A stretch of 64,000 nucleotides of DNA from Larix kaempferi (GCA_027924585.1 BSBM01000440.1:9170001-9234000); one strand, 5' to 3'. Counted from the stretch's first letter, positions 12,717 to 24,410 are shown. Notes: a model not told the origin generated them from the letters alone. Made by a program: numbers and translations.

Positions 12717-14738
12717 TGTAATGTCCCTTGTTAGGAATTTTATTAAAATTGCAATTTTCCACTTTTTTCCTTGGTTCGACCTTTGACTAGTTTCGATCTA
12801 TAGGTCCCAAATTTGCCCCAAATGATCCCAAATCTTCTGAGAAGGTATATGAATGATATTAGAACATAAATATGTGTTTCAAGGATGCCTTTTTACCTTT
12901 AAAACACTTCTGCAAATACTCTTTCAATTCTGGTCAATGTAGGTAACTTTACTAGTGATTTCCCTTTGACTAGTATTGGTCTCTAGGTCTCAAATTGACT
13001 CCAAATGCCTTCAAATCTTCAAGGAAGGTGTATGAATGATATTAGGGATTGAATATGATGTTCAGGTATAACATATGGCCACCAAAATACCTCTGCAAAC
13101 TCTCTTAAGATTATGGACCAAGTATGCAATTTTACTAGTAACTTGGGGTTCAAATCCCCCTAAGGTAAGTACTGAAAATGGCTTCCCAAATGCCTCCAAA
13201 CCCACTCAAATTTATGAACAGAGGTATGTAATGTGTTAAATATGTTATTAAGGTCTCATATGCACCATTAATGGTTTATTACAACTGTTCTCACCCTCTC
13301 CCATTCAACTGCAAAAATCACCAATTCGACCCTTAGGGAAATGACACTATTTCTTCTCCCAATGCAATTAAACTGAGTAAAAATACTTCAAATGCTCAAG
13401 TACAGTACATGAAACTTGTAAAATACATCCATGGCAGTCCATTAATAAAAAATTCATCATATAATCATCCATTCATTCGAAATCATCATCAATACATTGG
13501 TTCACAACAAGGTAGTGGGGAAATGGCATTGTTCTTCCATTAAAAATGAGATTTATACATTTCTACTTGGAATTTTGACCTGAAACTTTTTGGAGATGAA
13601 TAACAGAGTATTTAATTCATATTACAAAATAAATGGGGCATTATAATCTCCCCCAAAGAGTACAATAGCTCACCAAAAACGCCCTCCCTCAAGGATCAAG
13701 AATATGCCATCAAAACTAGAAATGGTTGAAGGAGCGAGCTACAATAGAAGAAACCATGAGCTGACCTGTAGCTTACACCTACAAATAAAGACTCCATTAA
13801 AGCTCCAAATGAAATTTCTGAATGACCTTTCCAATTGCCAACTTGGATGGGAATCTTTCACCCTCGAAATTGGCTAAGGCAAGAAACTAGTCATCCACTG
13901 GCTCTCCCTCTTCACAAATGCAATTGCAAATTCTACAAATGATCAAAATCCATTCTCATACTTCATTTATACATTTTATAACCAACATTATCCTTCTAAG
14001 GGTCTAAATCCTTTCAATAGATTCAATAGATTTCCATTTAGGAAATATTCCACATTTGCCACTTGTCTCCTAGTTCCAACCTTCCATCTTCTCCCAAATT
14101 CGATTTTGAGTCTCTTTGGCTTCTCCAACTCCCAAATTCGCCTTCTTTGAGCCTATTTTTGGGGCTGACATGTCATAGTGGTCAGATGTCAGAGGTCAGG
14201 TCTACAATTTGTCATAGTTGTCATAGATGCTCCATCATTGGTGTCATAGGGGCTAGGGAATCTAGCCCAAGTGTCCACAAACTTTCACTTTGACTCTTTA
14301 TCTTCCATGGAGGTCACCAATCCTTCCCAATTCGACCTAATATTCTCAATGACATGTGTTATGACTTACCAACTCACCCAGGAGTGTTCACATTCCCATT
14401 AATTCAAATTTGCAAAAGAGAGATACCATGTATTATGAAAAATCAAGCTAGTGTGGGTCCCACATCCTCCATATGTCTCCAAAACCATTTGTCACCTAGA
14501 ATTTCTCTTGAATTTATTTATTCACTCTATTTATTAAATACTTGAACCCTTCTAATATCTAAACATCATTTATTATCCCCCTTATTCCAAATCCCAAAGC
14601 TTCCACCCCAAACCTAGGAAACTAGTAATTTTCCTCCTTGGCAATTATTTGACCCTTAACACCAATTTTACAAACTCTAATGAATATGGCTAATGTGATT
14701 AGGCCATTGTGACCCAATTCCAAATTTGGGACATGAAA
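12717..14738 (-). repeat. 3' LTR of the LARD-type element (left copy)
   Basis: It aligns end to end with 17452-19472. Its minus-strand start is one base off the consensus TG (TTTCATG instead of TGTCATG). Inside, a degenerate module of roughly 180 bp recurs about three times between 12780 and 13260, each with a CTAGT word and a 'GRGGTRTRTRATG' word. A short GGGG-TTCAAAT-CCCC hairpin lies near 13145. Confidence 0.93.
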
Positions 14739-14752
14739 AATCCTCCCTTCCC
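14739..14752 (-). other. Polypurine tract of the LARD-type element
   Basis: The minus strand reads GGGAAGGGAGGATT directly before the 3' LTR. This is where plus-strand DNA synthesis would be primed. Its wording is that of plant gypsy elements. Confidence 0.8.
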
Positions 14753-14897
14753 AATATTGGTTGTCCTCAAGCAATTTCAAACAAGGGTGTTGAAGAACCT
14801 GCTTTCTGTATAATTCTTTGAAGTTGCCATTGAATTGCCAAACCTTGAGTCTTTGAGTTTCCATGAAGATTTTAGAGAGGAACCACCATGCTTGCTG

Positions 14898-15914
14898 CTA
14901 CACTACTCTGATAAAAATCACTTTATTAAGTGGGAAATCCTTCTCCCATACTTCTTGTTTCCCCCAAAAAATTGAAACCAATGCGATAAAAATTATTCCA
15001 GGGTCCCATTGCTTGTATTGCACCCCAACAATCAAGAGTGCTCTCCAACCCATACCATCAGATAAGATGATTCCTGGATCCCATTTTCTTGTATGCATTC
15101 TTCCAACCATCATGAGTACAAAATATATATCATCAAGGTACATAGCTATATAATGAAAATGTACATCAAGGAGGTGCTTCATCAAAGAATCATGGAAGTG
15201 CTTATACCTCCAAGCAAGTAGACCACCATTTTTCAAGTGCATACAAGCTTCAAGTGACCAATAAAATCTGCTCCAATGACATAGGTGAGGATCCCATGTC
15301 CTATAATGCTGCTCCAAAAGGATGTGATATGCATCAAAATATTAAACCATGTATTCTTTCATCCAAGAAGTGAATGAAGAATCTCCACTAAAATCTGAAC
15401 CAAATAATGAGCAGAAAAAACAAGGAGACTTCAAATGACTCAAAGAAGTCTCACCCATACATCCATGAATGTGAGAATAATAAAGATGTAACAAAGTATG
15501 TGGCTGCCAACAAAAATGTTCTCCCATCATAAATCTATTCACCCAAGTGTTGGATGAAGTTCCTCTAACATCAAATGAACCCAGTATTGAGCAAGAAAAA
15601 CCATGAGTCTTCAAGTTACTCAAATCCATATCATAGGTGCATCCATGTAGATGTGACTCATCATAAAGTGACAAATGATGCTGCTACAAATGTGAATAAG
15701 AATGTGCTCCAACCATGTCATCATAAAAGTTAAATCTAGGAGTTCCATACTCCTCATGTGGCACCATCAAAAAGAACCCTTTCACCCATACTTCATTGAG
15801 ACTAATGTTGCAAAACATGGAATTGTAGGATGTAGGAGAATGAACTAACTCACCCAAATGATAAAAAAGTGCAGAAGTTTCATCATGGGAAGGATCCATA
15901 GGGGGTAGTATCAT
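14898..15914 (-). pseudogene. Second frame of the LARD-type element, unknown, with duplicated Cys/His module
   Basis: One minus-strand frame runs from an ATG at 15914 to 14898, about 339 codons, broken by stops at 15684-15686 and 15342-15344. It overlaps the end of the 500-codon frame by about 32 bases in another frame, so it may be a separate product or the continuation after a shift. Codons in 15345-15665 encode two related segments, each with SHxHGC, then LSxLKxxxFxCSxxGS, then a W-containing tail of hydrophobic and basic residues. Further on, KWDPGII and QWDPGII repeat about 35 residues apart. Trp, His and Tyr are unusually common. No known family was recognised. Coding status is inferred from the long shared frame and the repeat that stays in phase. 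Confidence 0.45.
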
Positions 15915-17385
15915 GCAGCTCCTTCAAAAGTATGAACTCTTTGTCATAGTTTGCTTCCAATGTAGAGGAATCATGCTCTTCTTTAAAAATTGCATAACCT
16001 TCATCAAGAGACAATTCAAGTTCCTCTTCCACCACATCAAGTGTTTGGATCTCTTCAATTTCATCTTCAAACACATCAAGAACATTCAAATTTCCACATT
16101 TCTCATGATCCACCATGTCATGAGAATCCTCCAAACAATCTACCATTTGACAATCTGAAACATAGGAGGAAAAACAAGTATCTTGCAACTTTTCAAGAAG
16201 TTGCTCATTTTGAATTGTGAGCTTATGAATATCCTCATTATTATTCAAGTATGCATCATGTAACAATTCATTAAGCTCAAACAAATGGTTTCTATCAAAA
16301 ATCAAAGACATGAAATTACCTTTGATGTGGCACATTGCTCTTTGAATCTTCTTCATGTCTTCAAGGAAGGATGTTTCCTCCAATGAAGTAGCTCTCCAAC
16401 AAGAATTTGACACCAATGCTTGAGTGTCATGGAGAATGCTGAGGGACTCTTGGATCTTATTTTCATTCATCTTTAAGGACCCTTCAAGAAAATAAGTCTC
16501 TTGCAAATGAACCTCCTCATCTTCTTCAATTTTTCTTGGACCAACTTCATGAAGCTCAAGTGGTGATGGGGAAGTTGATCTTGGTTCTTGTTCAACTTCT
16601 ACAAGGTCTTCATTATCATGCTTAATGAAACTTGTACTTGTAGAAACACTTTCAAAAGTGATATCTATGTCACCAACATAGAGGTGTGAGCACCCATCAG
16701 TAGGTACTCCTTCATAGTTTAAGCATCCATCAGTAGATGCTCTTTGGTTCATGTCTAAGCTAGAAGGTGTCTCGAAATGATCTTCCATATTTTCAATAGA
16801 ATCTTCTTCATGCTCTTGTGATGTCTCTTCATTTTTCTCCTTAAAGCAAGCTGATGCATTTTGCACCTTGTTTTCCTTAGGATCAATATATTTGGAATCT
16901 CTTCTTGAATAAATCTCAAAAGCTCTCCTCAAGGAGGACATCTTTTCATGCACACATATATGATACTCGCTCCAAGGGTTTTTACAAGAAGGGCATAAAT
17001 CTTTCTTCACTAACTCCACATATTCATTTTTGGGCCTATTTTCAAAAACATGTTCAACATAGTACTCAAAAGACATGGCATTTTGTGTATTTTTGCTAAA
17101 AGCAAGATATTCTTGATATTTTTGATATTGTTGGGGTAAGGTTTTATATTTTGCTCTCCATCTTTGGAACTCACTCATAGAATTATCCTTGGTTGGTGTG
17201 ACACACTCATATTCATCAGATTTAAAGTCATAAGAATAATCTTCATTTCTCTTGAAATTGTAAGAAGTGTTGCATGATGGTACCTCTTCCTCATACCATT
17301 CACATTCTGCTTCATCTTGCTCATAAGCATCTGCATATTCCTCATAAGAATTGTACTCATAGGATTCATCATAATAGTAAGACAT
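15883..17385 (-). CDS. 500-residue acidic protein of the LARD-type element, function unknown
   Basis: The frame is open for 500 codons, starting about 47 bp downstream of the primer-binding site, so it occupies the position gag normally has. The first 60 residues are very rich in Tyr, Glu and Asp. Around residues 75-125 is a segment with RWRAKYKTLPQQYQKYQEY. A small Cys/His cluster, CPSCKNPWSEYHICVHEK, follows near residue 135 and could bind zinc, though it is not a CCHC knuckle. The remainder is Glu/Asp/Ser-rich and probably largely disordered or coiled. There is no protease or RNA-binding knuckle. I do not recognise the family. Staying open while the LTRs have diverged by a few percent suggests recent mobility or constraint; a gag-like structural role is a guess. 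Confidence 0.7.
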   Translation of the reverse strand: MSYYYDESYEYNSYEEYADAYEQDEAECEWYEEEVPSCNTSYNFKRNEDYSYDFKSDEYECVTPTKDNSMSEFQRWRAKYKTLPQQYQKYQEYLAFSKNTQNAMSFEYYVEHVFENRPKNEYVELVKKDLCPSCKNPWSEYHICVHEKMSSLRRAFEIYSRRDSKYIDPKENKVQNASACFKEKNEETSQEHEEDSIENMEDHFETPSSLDMNQRASTDGCLNYEGVPTDGCSHLYVGDIDITFESVSTSTSFIKHDNEDLVEVEQEPRSTSPSPLELHEVGPRKIEEDEEVHLQETYFLEGSLKMNENKIQESLSILHDTQALVSNSCWRATSLEETSFLEDMKKIQRAMCHIKGNFMSLIFDRNHLFELNELLHDAYLNNNEDIHKLTIQNEQLLEKLQDTCFSSYVSDCQMVDCLEDSHDMVDHEKCGNLNVLDVFEDEIEEIQTLDVVEEELELSLDEGYAIFKEEHDSSTLEANYDKEFILLKELHDTTPYGSFP

Positions 17386-17431
17386 GGATGCAAATTATTC
17401 TTGAATATATGTACCTAATACACAGGTGCAA

Positions 17432-17450
17432 GGACCATGCTCTGATACCA
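17432..17450 (-). other. Primer-binding site of the LARD-type element
   Basis: The minus strand reads TGGTATCAGAGCATGGTCC one base inside the 5' LTR. It is complementary to the 3' end of initiator methionine tRNA, the standard plant retrotransposon primer. Confidence 0.92.
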
Positions 17451-17451
17451 C

Positions 17452-19472
17452 TGTAATGTTCCTTGTTAGGAATTTTATAAAAATTGCAATTTTCCACTTT
17501 TTTCCTTGGTTCGACCTTTGACTAGTTTCAATCTCTAGGTCCTAAATTTGCCCCAAATGATCCCAAATATTCTGAGAAGGTATATGAATGATATTAGAAC
17601 ATAAATATGTGTTTTAGGGATGCCTTTGTACCTTTAAAACACTTCTGCAAATACTCTTTCAATTCTGGTCAATGTAGGTAACTTTACTAGTGATTTCCCT
17701 TTGACTAGTATTGGTCTCTAGGTCTCAAATTGAATCCAAATGCCTTCAAATATTCAAGGAAGGTGTATTAATGATATTAAGGATTGAATATGATGTTCAG
17801 GGATAACATATGGCCACCAAAAGACCTCTGCAAACTCTCTTAAGATTATGGACCAAGTATGCAATTTTACTAGTAACTTGGGGTTCAAATCCCCCTAAGG
17901 TAAGTACTGAAAATGGCTTCCCAAATGCCTCCAAAACCACTCAAATTTATGAACAGAGGTATGTAATGTGTTAAATATGTTATTAAGGTCTCATATTCAC
18001 CATTAATGGTTTATTACAACTGTTCTCACCCTCTCCCATTCAACTGCAAAAATCACCAATTCGACCCTTGGGGAAATGGCACTATTTCTTCTCCCAATGC
18101 AATTAAACTGAGTAAAAATACTTCAAATGCTCAAGTACAGTACATGAAACTTGTAAAATACATCCATGTAAGTCCATTAATAACAAATTCATCATATAAT
18201 CATCCATTCATTCGAAATCATCATCAATACATTGGTTCACAACAAGGTAGTGGGGAAATGGCATTGTTCTTCCATTAAAAATGAGATTTATACATTTCTA
18301 CTTGGAATTTCGACCTGAAACTTTCTGGAGATGAAGAAAAGAGTATTTAATTCATATTACAAAAGAAATGGGGCATTAGAAGCTCCCCCAAAGAGTACAA
18401 TAGCTCAAAAAAACCGCCCTCCCTCAAGGATCAAGAATATGCCATCAAAACTAGAAATGGTTGAAGGAGCGAGCTGCAATAGAAGAAACCATGAGATGAC
18501 CTATATCTTACACCTGCAAATAAATACTCCATTAAATCTCCAAATGAAAGGTTTGAATGACCTTCCAATTGCCAACTTGGATGGGAATCTTTCACCCTCG
18601 AAATTGGCTAAGGCAAGAAACTAGTCATCCACTAGCTCTCCCTCTTCACAAATGCAATTGAAAATTCTACAAATGATCAAAAGCCATTCTCATACTTCAT
18701 TTCTACATTTTATAACCAACATTATCCTTCTAAGGGTCGAAATCCTCTCAATAGATTCAATAGATTTCCATTTAGGAAATATTCCACATTTGCCACTTGT
18801 CTCCTAGTTCCAACCTTCCATCTTCTCCCAAATTCGATTTTGAGTCTCTTTGGATTCTCCAACTCCCAAATTCGCCTTCTTTGAGCCTATTTTTGGGGCT
18901 GACATGTCATAGTGGTAAGATGTCAGAGGTCAGGTCTGCAATTTGTCATAGTTGTCATAGATGCTCCATCATTGGTGTCATAGGGGCTAGGGAATCTAGC
19001 CCAAGTGTCCACAAACTTCCACTTTGACTTTTTATCTTCCATGGAGGTTACCAATCCTTCCCAATTCGACCTAAGATGCTCAATGAAATGTGTTATGACT
19101 TACCAACTCACCCAAGAGTGTTCACATTCCCATTAATTCGAATTTGCAAAAGAGAGATACCATGTATTATGAAAAATCAAGCTAGTGTGGGTCCCACATC
19201 CTCCATATGTCTCCAAAACCATTTCTCACCTAGGATTTCTCTTGAATTTATTTATTCACTCTATTTATTAAATACTTGAACCTTTCTAATGTCTAAACAT
19301 CATTTATTATCCCCCTTATTCCAAATCCCAAAGCTTCCACCCCAAACCTAGGAAACTAGTAATTTTCCTCCTTGGCAATTATTTGACCCTTAACACCAAT
19401 TTTACAAACTCTAATGAATATGGCTGATGTGATTAGGCCATTGTGACCCAATTCCAAATTTGGGACATGACA
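17452..19472 (-). repeat. 5' LTR of the LARD-type element (right copy)
   Basis: This is the partner of 12717-14738. On the minus strand it begins TGTCATGTCCC and ends CATTACA, giving the normal TG...CA termini. It would carry the promoter for the element, but no convincing TATA word stood out. Confidence 0.93.
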
Positions 19473-19477
19473 GATTG

Positions 19478-20019
19478 TAAGCCTAAGGGCATCTGTTTTT
19501 GTACCTTTTGCATGATAGGTCTAGCTTCTTTCATAGATAGTCATTAGGGGAATTTTAAGGTAAAAAATGGGCCTCAAAACAAAAAAAAGTACTATAAAAA
19601 TCAACTTTATAAGAACCAATCACATTCTAGAGGATGATATCATCTATAATGGTTGAGGTGGAATTGGTTGAGTTAAATATGCTTATTTGTCAAATTCTAA
19701 ATGGTGAAAGAAAACCCATAGTTAACCATATCAATGTTGTAAGCAAAGTACTACTCATAGATTACTTTTGAATATAAAATAAATGTACTAAAGTACTCTT
19801 AAAGTAATTACAAAGAAAGGTAGTCTTTATGTTTTAATATGAAATAAATTACCAATACCAAAAAAATATAATCTATTAAATTCAAAACTATGTAATTATT
19901 TTTCAATATGTAATATATATTTTTAAATAATAAAATACAAATACCAAAATTTGAAAAATATTTTCAAAATAAAAATTAAGTATTTTTTTAATATATAATA
20001 AATAATTTTAAATCTACAC
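19478..20019. other. AT-rich sequence, probable continuation of the interrupted gypsy LTR
   Basis: The first part (TAAGCCTAAGGGCATC...) should be the LTR that was split by the LARD-type element. From about 19700 it becomes strongly AT-rich with no coding signal. The outer LTR end was not located. Confidence 0.4.
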
Positions 20020-20512
20020 ACTATCCAACTTAAAACTCATGTAGACTATATAATAAATATTCCTTTTTAATATTAAATTAACATAAATGTAAATTTTACT
20101 CTTTGACATGTTGGTCTTTGATGTGTTGGGGAGTTTAAATTCTTCCATTGTATTGAAATTTCTTGGACTTAGTGAGATCAACTCAATTTCCAAAAGATGA
20201 CCTATGAGCTCATCTTTCTTTCTAAAGAGGGACTCCAGCTTCGTCCACACTTGATTTGGAGTGATCAAAGTATCAAGTTGGAATATAAGATCTCAGGAGA
20301 TAAAGATGCAAACAAAACCATAAGCTTCATCAAGCTTATTGAACCACTTATATTTTTGTGCAACAAAATTTGGCTCATCTTCAAACCCCATAGTTACTCT
20401 ATAAATACCCTTACTTCAAAGCTCGACGATCATATGGACCTTCGAGTCGAAGTAATTGAAGGGATTAAGAAGAACAACTTGATTTTGATCCATACTTTGT
20501 TGGTGTGCTCAT
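20020..20512 (-). pseudogene. Ty1/copia gag remnant (UBN2 / Retrotran_gag type)
   Basis: Read on the minus strand from an ATG at 20512, the sequence gives a decayed copia Gag. Recognisable blocks are NYFDSKVHMIVEL near 20450, DEPNFVAQKYKWFNKLDEAYGF near 20330-20390 and ITPNQVWTKLESLFRKKDEL at 20268-20200, followed by GHLLEIELISLSP. Frameshifts separate the blocks. Past about 20100 similarity is lost in AT-rich DNA. The last block matches the copia-like Gag at 62220 in this window (KEVWDKLESLF...), which supports the family call. A degraded primer site lies just upstream. Confidence 0.75.
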
Positions 20513-20569
20513 CGTGATGCCAATGACTTGCAAAAAACACTAATCTACAAATTGCTATGAATCAAACTA

Positions 20570-20582
20570 GCTATGATATCAA
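20570..20582 (-). other. Degraded primer-binding site of the minus-strand copia element
   Basis: The minus strand reads TTGATATCATAGC where TGGTATCAGAGC is expected. It lies about 60 bp upstream of the gag start and marks the inner end of a 5' LTR extending rightward. Confidence 0.55.
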
Positions 20583-21646
20583 ATGAGAATTTAGATTTCC
20601 TAGATCTAGATTCAATTAGACAACTTGACTCGACAAGAGAATACGAGATGAAGAATATAGAAGGTAACTAGAGAAAAAGTCACTATGTATTATTCATCAA
20701 TAAGATTAAAATGTATATAATACATCCTCAAGGGGAGAATTGGAATTCCTTGGAGGAAAGTTTGAAAAGCTCACAAAAGGTAGGTTTACTAAAAGGACCT
20801 CACAAATTAGCTAAATGAGGTATGGAAACTAGTGAGTGATGGAAAATCAATAAGATGATGGATTTTGGTGGGAAAAAAATGAAGGATGTGTTGGACAAAA
20901 AATAGACAGCTTGCCAAGTCCATAAAATCACCTAGCTTTATCCTTATCCACTAAAAAGAAAAAAAGTAGGATAAAACTGTGTAAAAGAAGGAAGGTTCTC
21001 TTACCAATTCTGGACTTTAATAAAGAGTAAGCATAATCAAAGAAGAACCAATATCGATGTTTTCATGTGGATAATGATGACAAGTGTGATCGAAAAAAGG
21101 CAAGTTGGGGATAACTACCTAGTCAACACCCAGGAAAGTATCAAAATGAATAATGCTTTATATCCTAAGTATAAATGGTTTTTTTTAATATTCTAACTAT
21201 GCAAATTTATTAATTATATTTTAAATTTTGGTGGACAATAATATATTTAGGTATTTATGATTTTTCCAAAAATATCTGTATTTTAGAATAATTTCTACTA
21301 TATAAACACTTTTGTCTAGCAACAACCAGAATAGTGTCTATGATCAACCCATCTCTATTTGGTGTAAATAGAAAAATAGACGATCACTAATGATGATGAT
21401 GATGGTTAACTTCTAGTGAGACCAACTTTGGTGTATTAGATCTTAAATTTTTTTATTAAGTTTGCTTTGAAATTGTAATCCCATGCTTAATCACAAATTC
21501 TTTCCACTTACGGTGTTTTAGGAACTCTCCAACTCCCTATTTAGCTATAATAAACAACAAAGACCATGAATTTCTCACACTAACAACTCTAGGCTTCATA
21601 TTTGTTTACGAACTTTTTAATTAATTATAATTTAAATAATTCAATA

Positions 21647-21697
<51 letters not shown>

Positions 21698-22201
21698 TAA
21701 AAAAAATATTATTAATAGATTTATTTAAATAAATAAAATATTTTTTTATCATCTAACCACCATTTTTATTTACACTTTTTTTTGTTTGAATTACTAATTT
21801 AAAATTTTTAACATATTAACTCTTTTTTCTTTCAGTTATTTGTTTAAACTCAATTAATCAAACACCCATAAAAATAATGGACCATTATAATTAAAGTGGC
21901 CACTAAAATGAAATAATGGACCATTATAATTACCACAAAAATGAAATGGTTCCCACAAGAGTCAATATCAATTGATTAGGCACAATTTAATGGAAATGAA
22001 AAATGATTGATATTATAATAATATTAGGTTTTATATTTCAATAATAATATTTTTAATATTATAATAATAATAATATTTTTAATATAATATTATTATTTTT
22101 AGTATTATAATAAAAATTATTTTATTTTAATTATGATTATTAATTGAATATTTTCATTTTTTATTAAAATTGGTGGAAAATAAAGTCAACCGCATTAATA
22201 A
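20583..22201. other. Copia 5' LTR remnant and AT-rich DNA
   Basis: The left part should be the 5' LTR of the minus-strand copia element; its outer end could not be found because no second LTR is present. From about 21600 the sequence is very AT-rich, with a TA microsatellite and a short direct duplication near 21880-21950 (AATGGACCATTATAATTA twice). No gene was seen. Confidence 0.45.
21651..21694. repeat. (TA)22 microsatellite
   Basis: Forty-four bases of uninterrupted TA dinucleotides lie in AT-rich DNA. Confidence 0.98.
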
Positions 22202-22217
22202 TTTGGTTATGTTAGTG

Positions 22218-22629
22218 GATGGCTCGGGTGGTTTTTTCTAGGGTTTTTTGCGATTTTGCAGGAATTCCCGATTCTAAAGGTTGATCTGAAGTGTGTAGCC
22301 TTTGACGACTTGGAGTCAAGTTGATTCGACGAATTAGCCTAGTACCAGCCAAGGTTAAAAAAGTGGGAATATTCTTTCTAGTCGGAGGTTTACACTCTTC
22401 TTTTCTGCTGAATTTATCGATTTTTTCTGCAAGCGCGGGTGTTGGTTTTTTTGTGCTCTTTGGGCCCATTCCACTTTTGGCATCCTTTCACTTTTTAGCC
22501 AATTTGGAGGTATTTTGTGCCACTTTGGGGTTTTTTGCCTTTTTTTCTATTCGCTGGTAGCTGTCGTGATCCTTCTGCTGCTTACCGACAGTTGGGGTTC
22601 ACATCTTTTGTTCGGGGTTTGAGCCCATT
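22218..22629 (+). other. LINE 5' UTR
   Basis: About 410 bp runs from the duplication to the ORF1 start. It is T-rich on the plus strand, with GGTTTTTT and TTTTTTGCG runs. An internal promoter is expected for this element class but no motif is identifiable. Confidence 0.6.
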
Positions 22630-24410
22630 ATGGGGGAGTCCTGTCTTTTTCGAAGCCCTATTCTGCCGACTTCCAATTCCGTGTTAGGGGATAGCTCTGG
22701 CCATGCTGCAGGAGGAGGGTTTACAAACTCAAACCTTCGTGGGTCGAGAGCTAGAAACAAAAGGCTTTTGAAGACTTATAAGGCTAGACAAGAAATTTGC
22801 AGGCTGGATATAGATGGTGATTATAATCTTGACAAGATTCGCATTCTTACTGAGAGGGCTATAGTTGGTAGGCTTGAATACACTTCGGCTTCCAAGCTTG
22901 AGATTGCTGAGTGGGTAAATAAGTTTTGGGTTCCACTCACAGGTATGGCACCCCGAATCAATTTGTTAACAAACAGGTGGATATTATTCACCTTCTCGGA
23001 GGCGACTCATCTAGAAAAGGTCCTAGATGTTTTCTGGGAATTTAAAAGAGGCTCCCTGTTCATGAAACGGTGGCATTTGAATTTTAACCCTAGCAAAGAG
23101 GTCCAATCCCTCCGGCATTTATGGATGCTCATCCTGGGGCTTCCTATAGAGCTGTGGACAGAAGAAATTATTAAAAGGCTTGCAAATTCAGTTGGGAGGT
23201 TTGTTCTCTTTGATAAACAAAATTTTTATGGTATGGATCGACGGTACGCAAAAGTGATGGTGGAAATTGACATGAAGAAGGGCTTACCTGCTGAAATAGT
23301 GATAGCTTGGGGAGCTAGGGTGTGGAATCAAACACTTGATTTTTTTAATATTCCGTTTCACTGCTTCTCATGTCATGTGCTTGGACATGTCAGGGCTTCT
23401 TGTCCCTTTATCAGAAAGCCTCCTCCGGATTCTCCTAATTCGGCATTTTCCACTCCTAGGGTTGGCACTATACATTCTTCATCGAAGATTCCGGGTAAGT
23501 TATTACTTGAAACTCCTTTAAATTTCCCTGATTTATCGAATGCAGAACTTGCTTTTATAGAATCCTCGGAAAAATTGTTATCTAGTCGCATTTCAAAGGG
23601 TGAAGTCCAACTGCATCATGACCCGGTAACGGGCCTTCCTGTAAATTGCTCGGCAAATTTTTCTCCTGTTTCGAAAGTGGGTCGTGAATTGTTTGGAGAA
23701 GGGGAGCCAGACTCACTTGATTCTGGGGTTTTAATGTCCCGGCCTGCTGTTGATATTTTGTCAAACCCTAACCCTGTTCGGTCTTCAATCCCGAAAGACT
23801 TGGAGCTTCATTCTCTTCCGTCTGATTCTTTAGAATTGGTTCCATCTACAACTGGGGTCTGTTTGTCGGATACTAAGCAACATTTGGATTGTAGTGGTAG
23901 GCAGCCGGTGGATGGAATTATGAGTTCAAACCCTATTCCAGGTCGGGCTTCTTTCTCTAATACCTTGAGTTTACAATCTCTCCCTGCTGATAATTTAGGG
24001 TCGGATCCATCTGCTTCTGGGGTTTCTATGTTGGATTCTCTGTAGATTCGGGGTAACAATTTTGGATAGACTGTGGATAGACATTTGAAATTGCCTTGCA
24101 TGGATGAGATTCCTTGCTCGATGGACAAGGATATTTTGGTTGAAAGTGGATACTGTATTGTAGAGAATGGGGAGGAGTTCCCTCCATTGCCTTCCTATAC
24201 CAGAAATCCGAGTAGTGGCTCCTCAGCAAAACCCATTCAATCGTTGAGCTTCCAAAATGTCACCATTAGGCGGAGTAAAAAGAAAAGTTTGATCTTAATA
24301 CCTTAGATTCATATTCTCCCCTCTCTAGGCGATTGGAGGAGGTGGAAAAAAATGTGAAGGTGTCTTCTTTGGGGCTTAGAGATTCGTCCCCCAATTTGAC
24401 TGTCTCCTGA
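22630..24410 (+). pseudogene. LINE ORF1 protein, DUF4283-like with CCHC zinc knuckle
   Basis: ORF1 binds the LINE RNA. It is open for 471 codons from the ATG at 22630 to a TAG at 24043-24045. Residues ~75-200 match the DUF4283 style of plant LINE Gag proteins (e.g. RWILFTFSEATHLEKVL, WMLILGLPIELWTEEII). A CX2CX4HX4C knuckle, CFSCHVLGHVRASC, lies at residues 245-258. The same frame continues after the TAG and a second stop near 24066 through 24306, with EFPPLPSYTRNP typical of these proteins. A one-base frame change then leads to TGA at 24408-24410, so the ancestral ORF1 was about 590 codons. That TGA overlaps the ORF2 ATG by one base. The visible 471-codon frame is therefore a truncation, not the original length. 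Confidence 0.85.

Larger units (their letters stand above)
12717..19472 (-). mobile_element. Complete non-autonomous LTR retrotransposon (LARD-type), no pol
   Basis: Two direct LTRs of about 2022 and 2021 bp bound a 2.7 kb interior. The five bases before it (12712-12716) and after it (19473-19477) are both GATTG, a perfect target duplication. On the minus strand a methionine-initiator-tRNA-type primer site follows the 5' LTR and a polypurine tract precedes the 3' LTR, which fixes the orientation. The interior holds a 500-codon open frame and a second decayed frame, but no protease, reverse transcriptase, RNase H or integrase. LTR termini (TGTCATGTCCC... on the minus strand) and the polypurine tract resemble gypsy chromovirus-type elements, so a gypsy partner probably supplied the enzymes. 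By eye the LTRs differ at about 13 of the first 340 bases. Confidence 0.93.

Noticed and set aside
13140-13165. GGGG-TTCAAAT-CCCC resembling a tRNA T-arm and B box
   Set aside because: No A box, anticodon arm or acceptor stem fits around it, and it lies within a degenerate LTR module. The same word recurs in the other LTR copy near 17880.
15913-17456. Plus-strand frames opposite the 500-codon protein
   Set aside because: They are antisense shadows rich in His and Ser from the complement of Glu/Asp codons.
22321-22560. A 79-codon hydrophobic frame in the LINE 5' UTR
   Set aside because: The Phe/Leu richness follows from T-rich sequence. It lies within the UTR and has no known counterpart.
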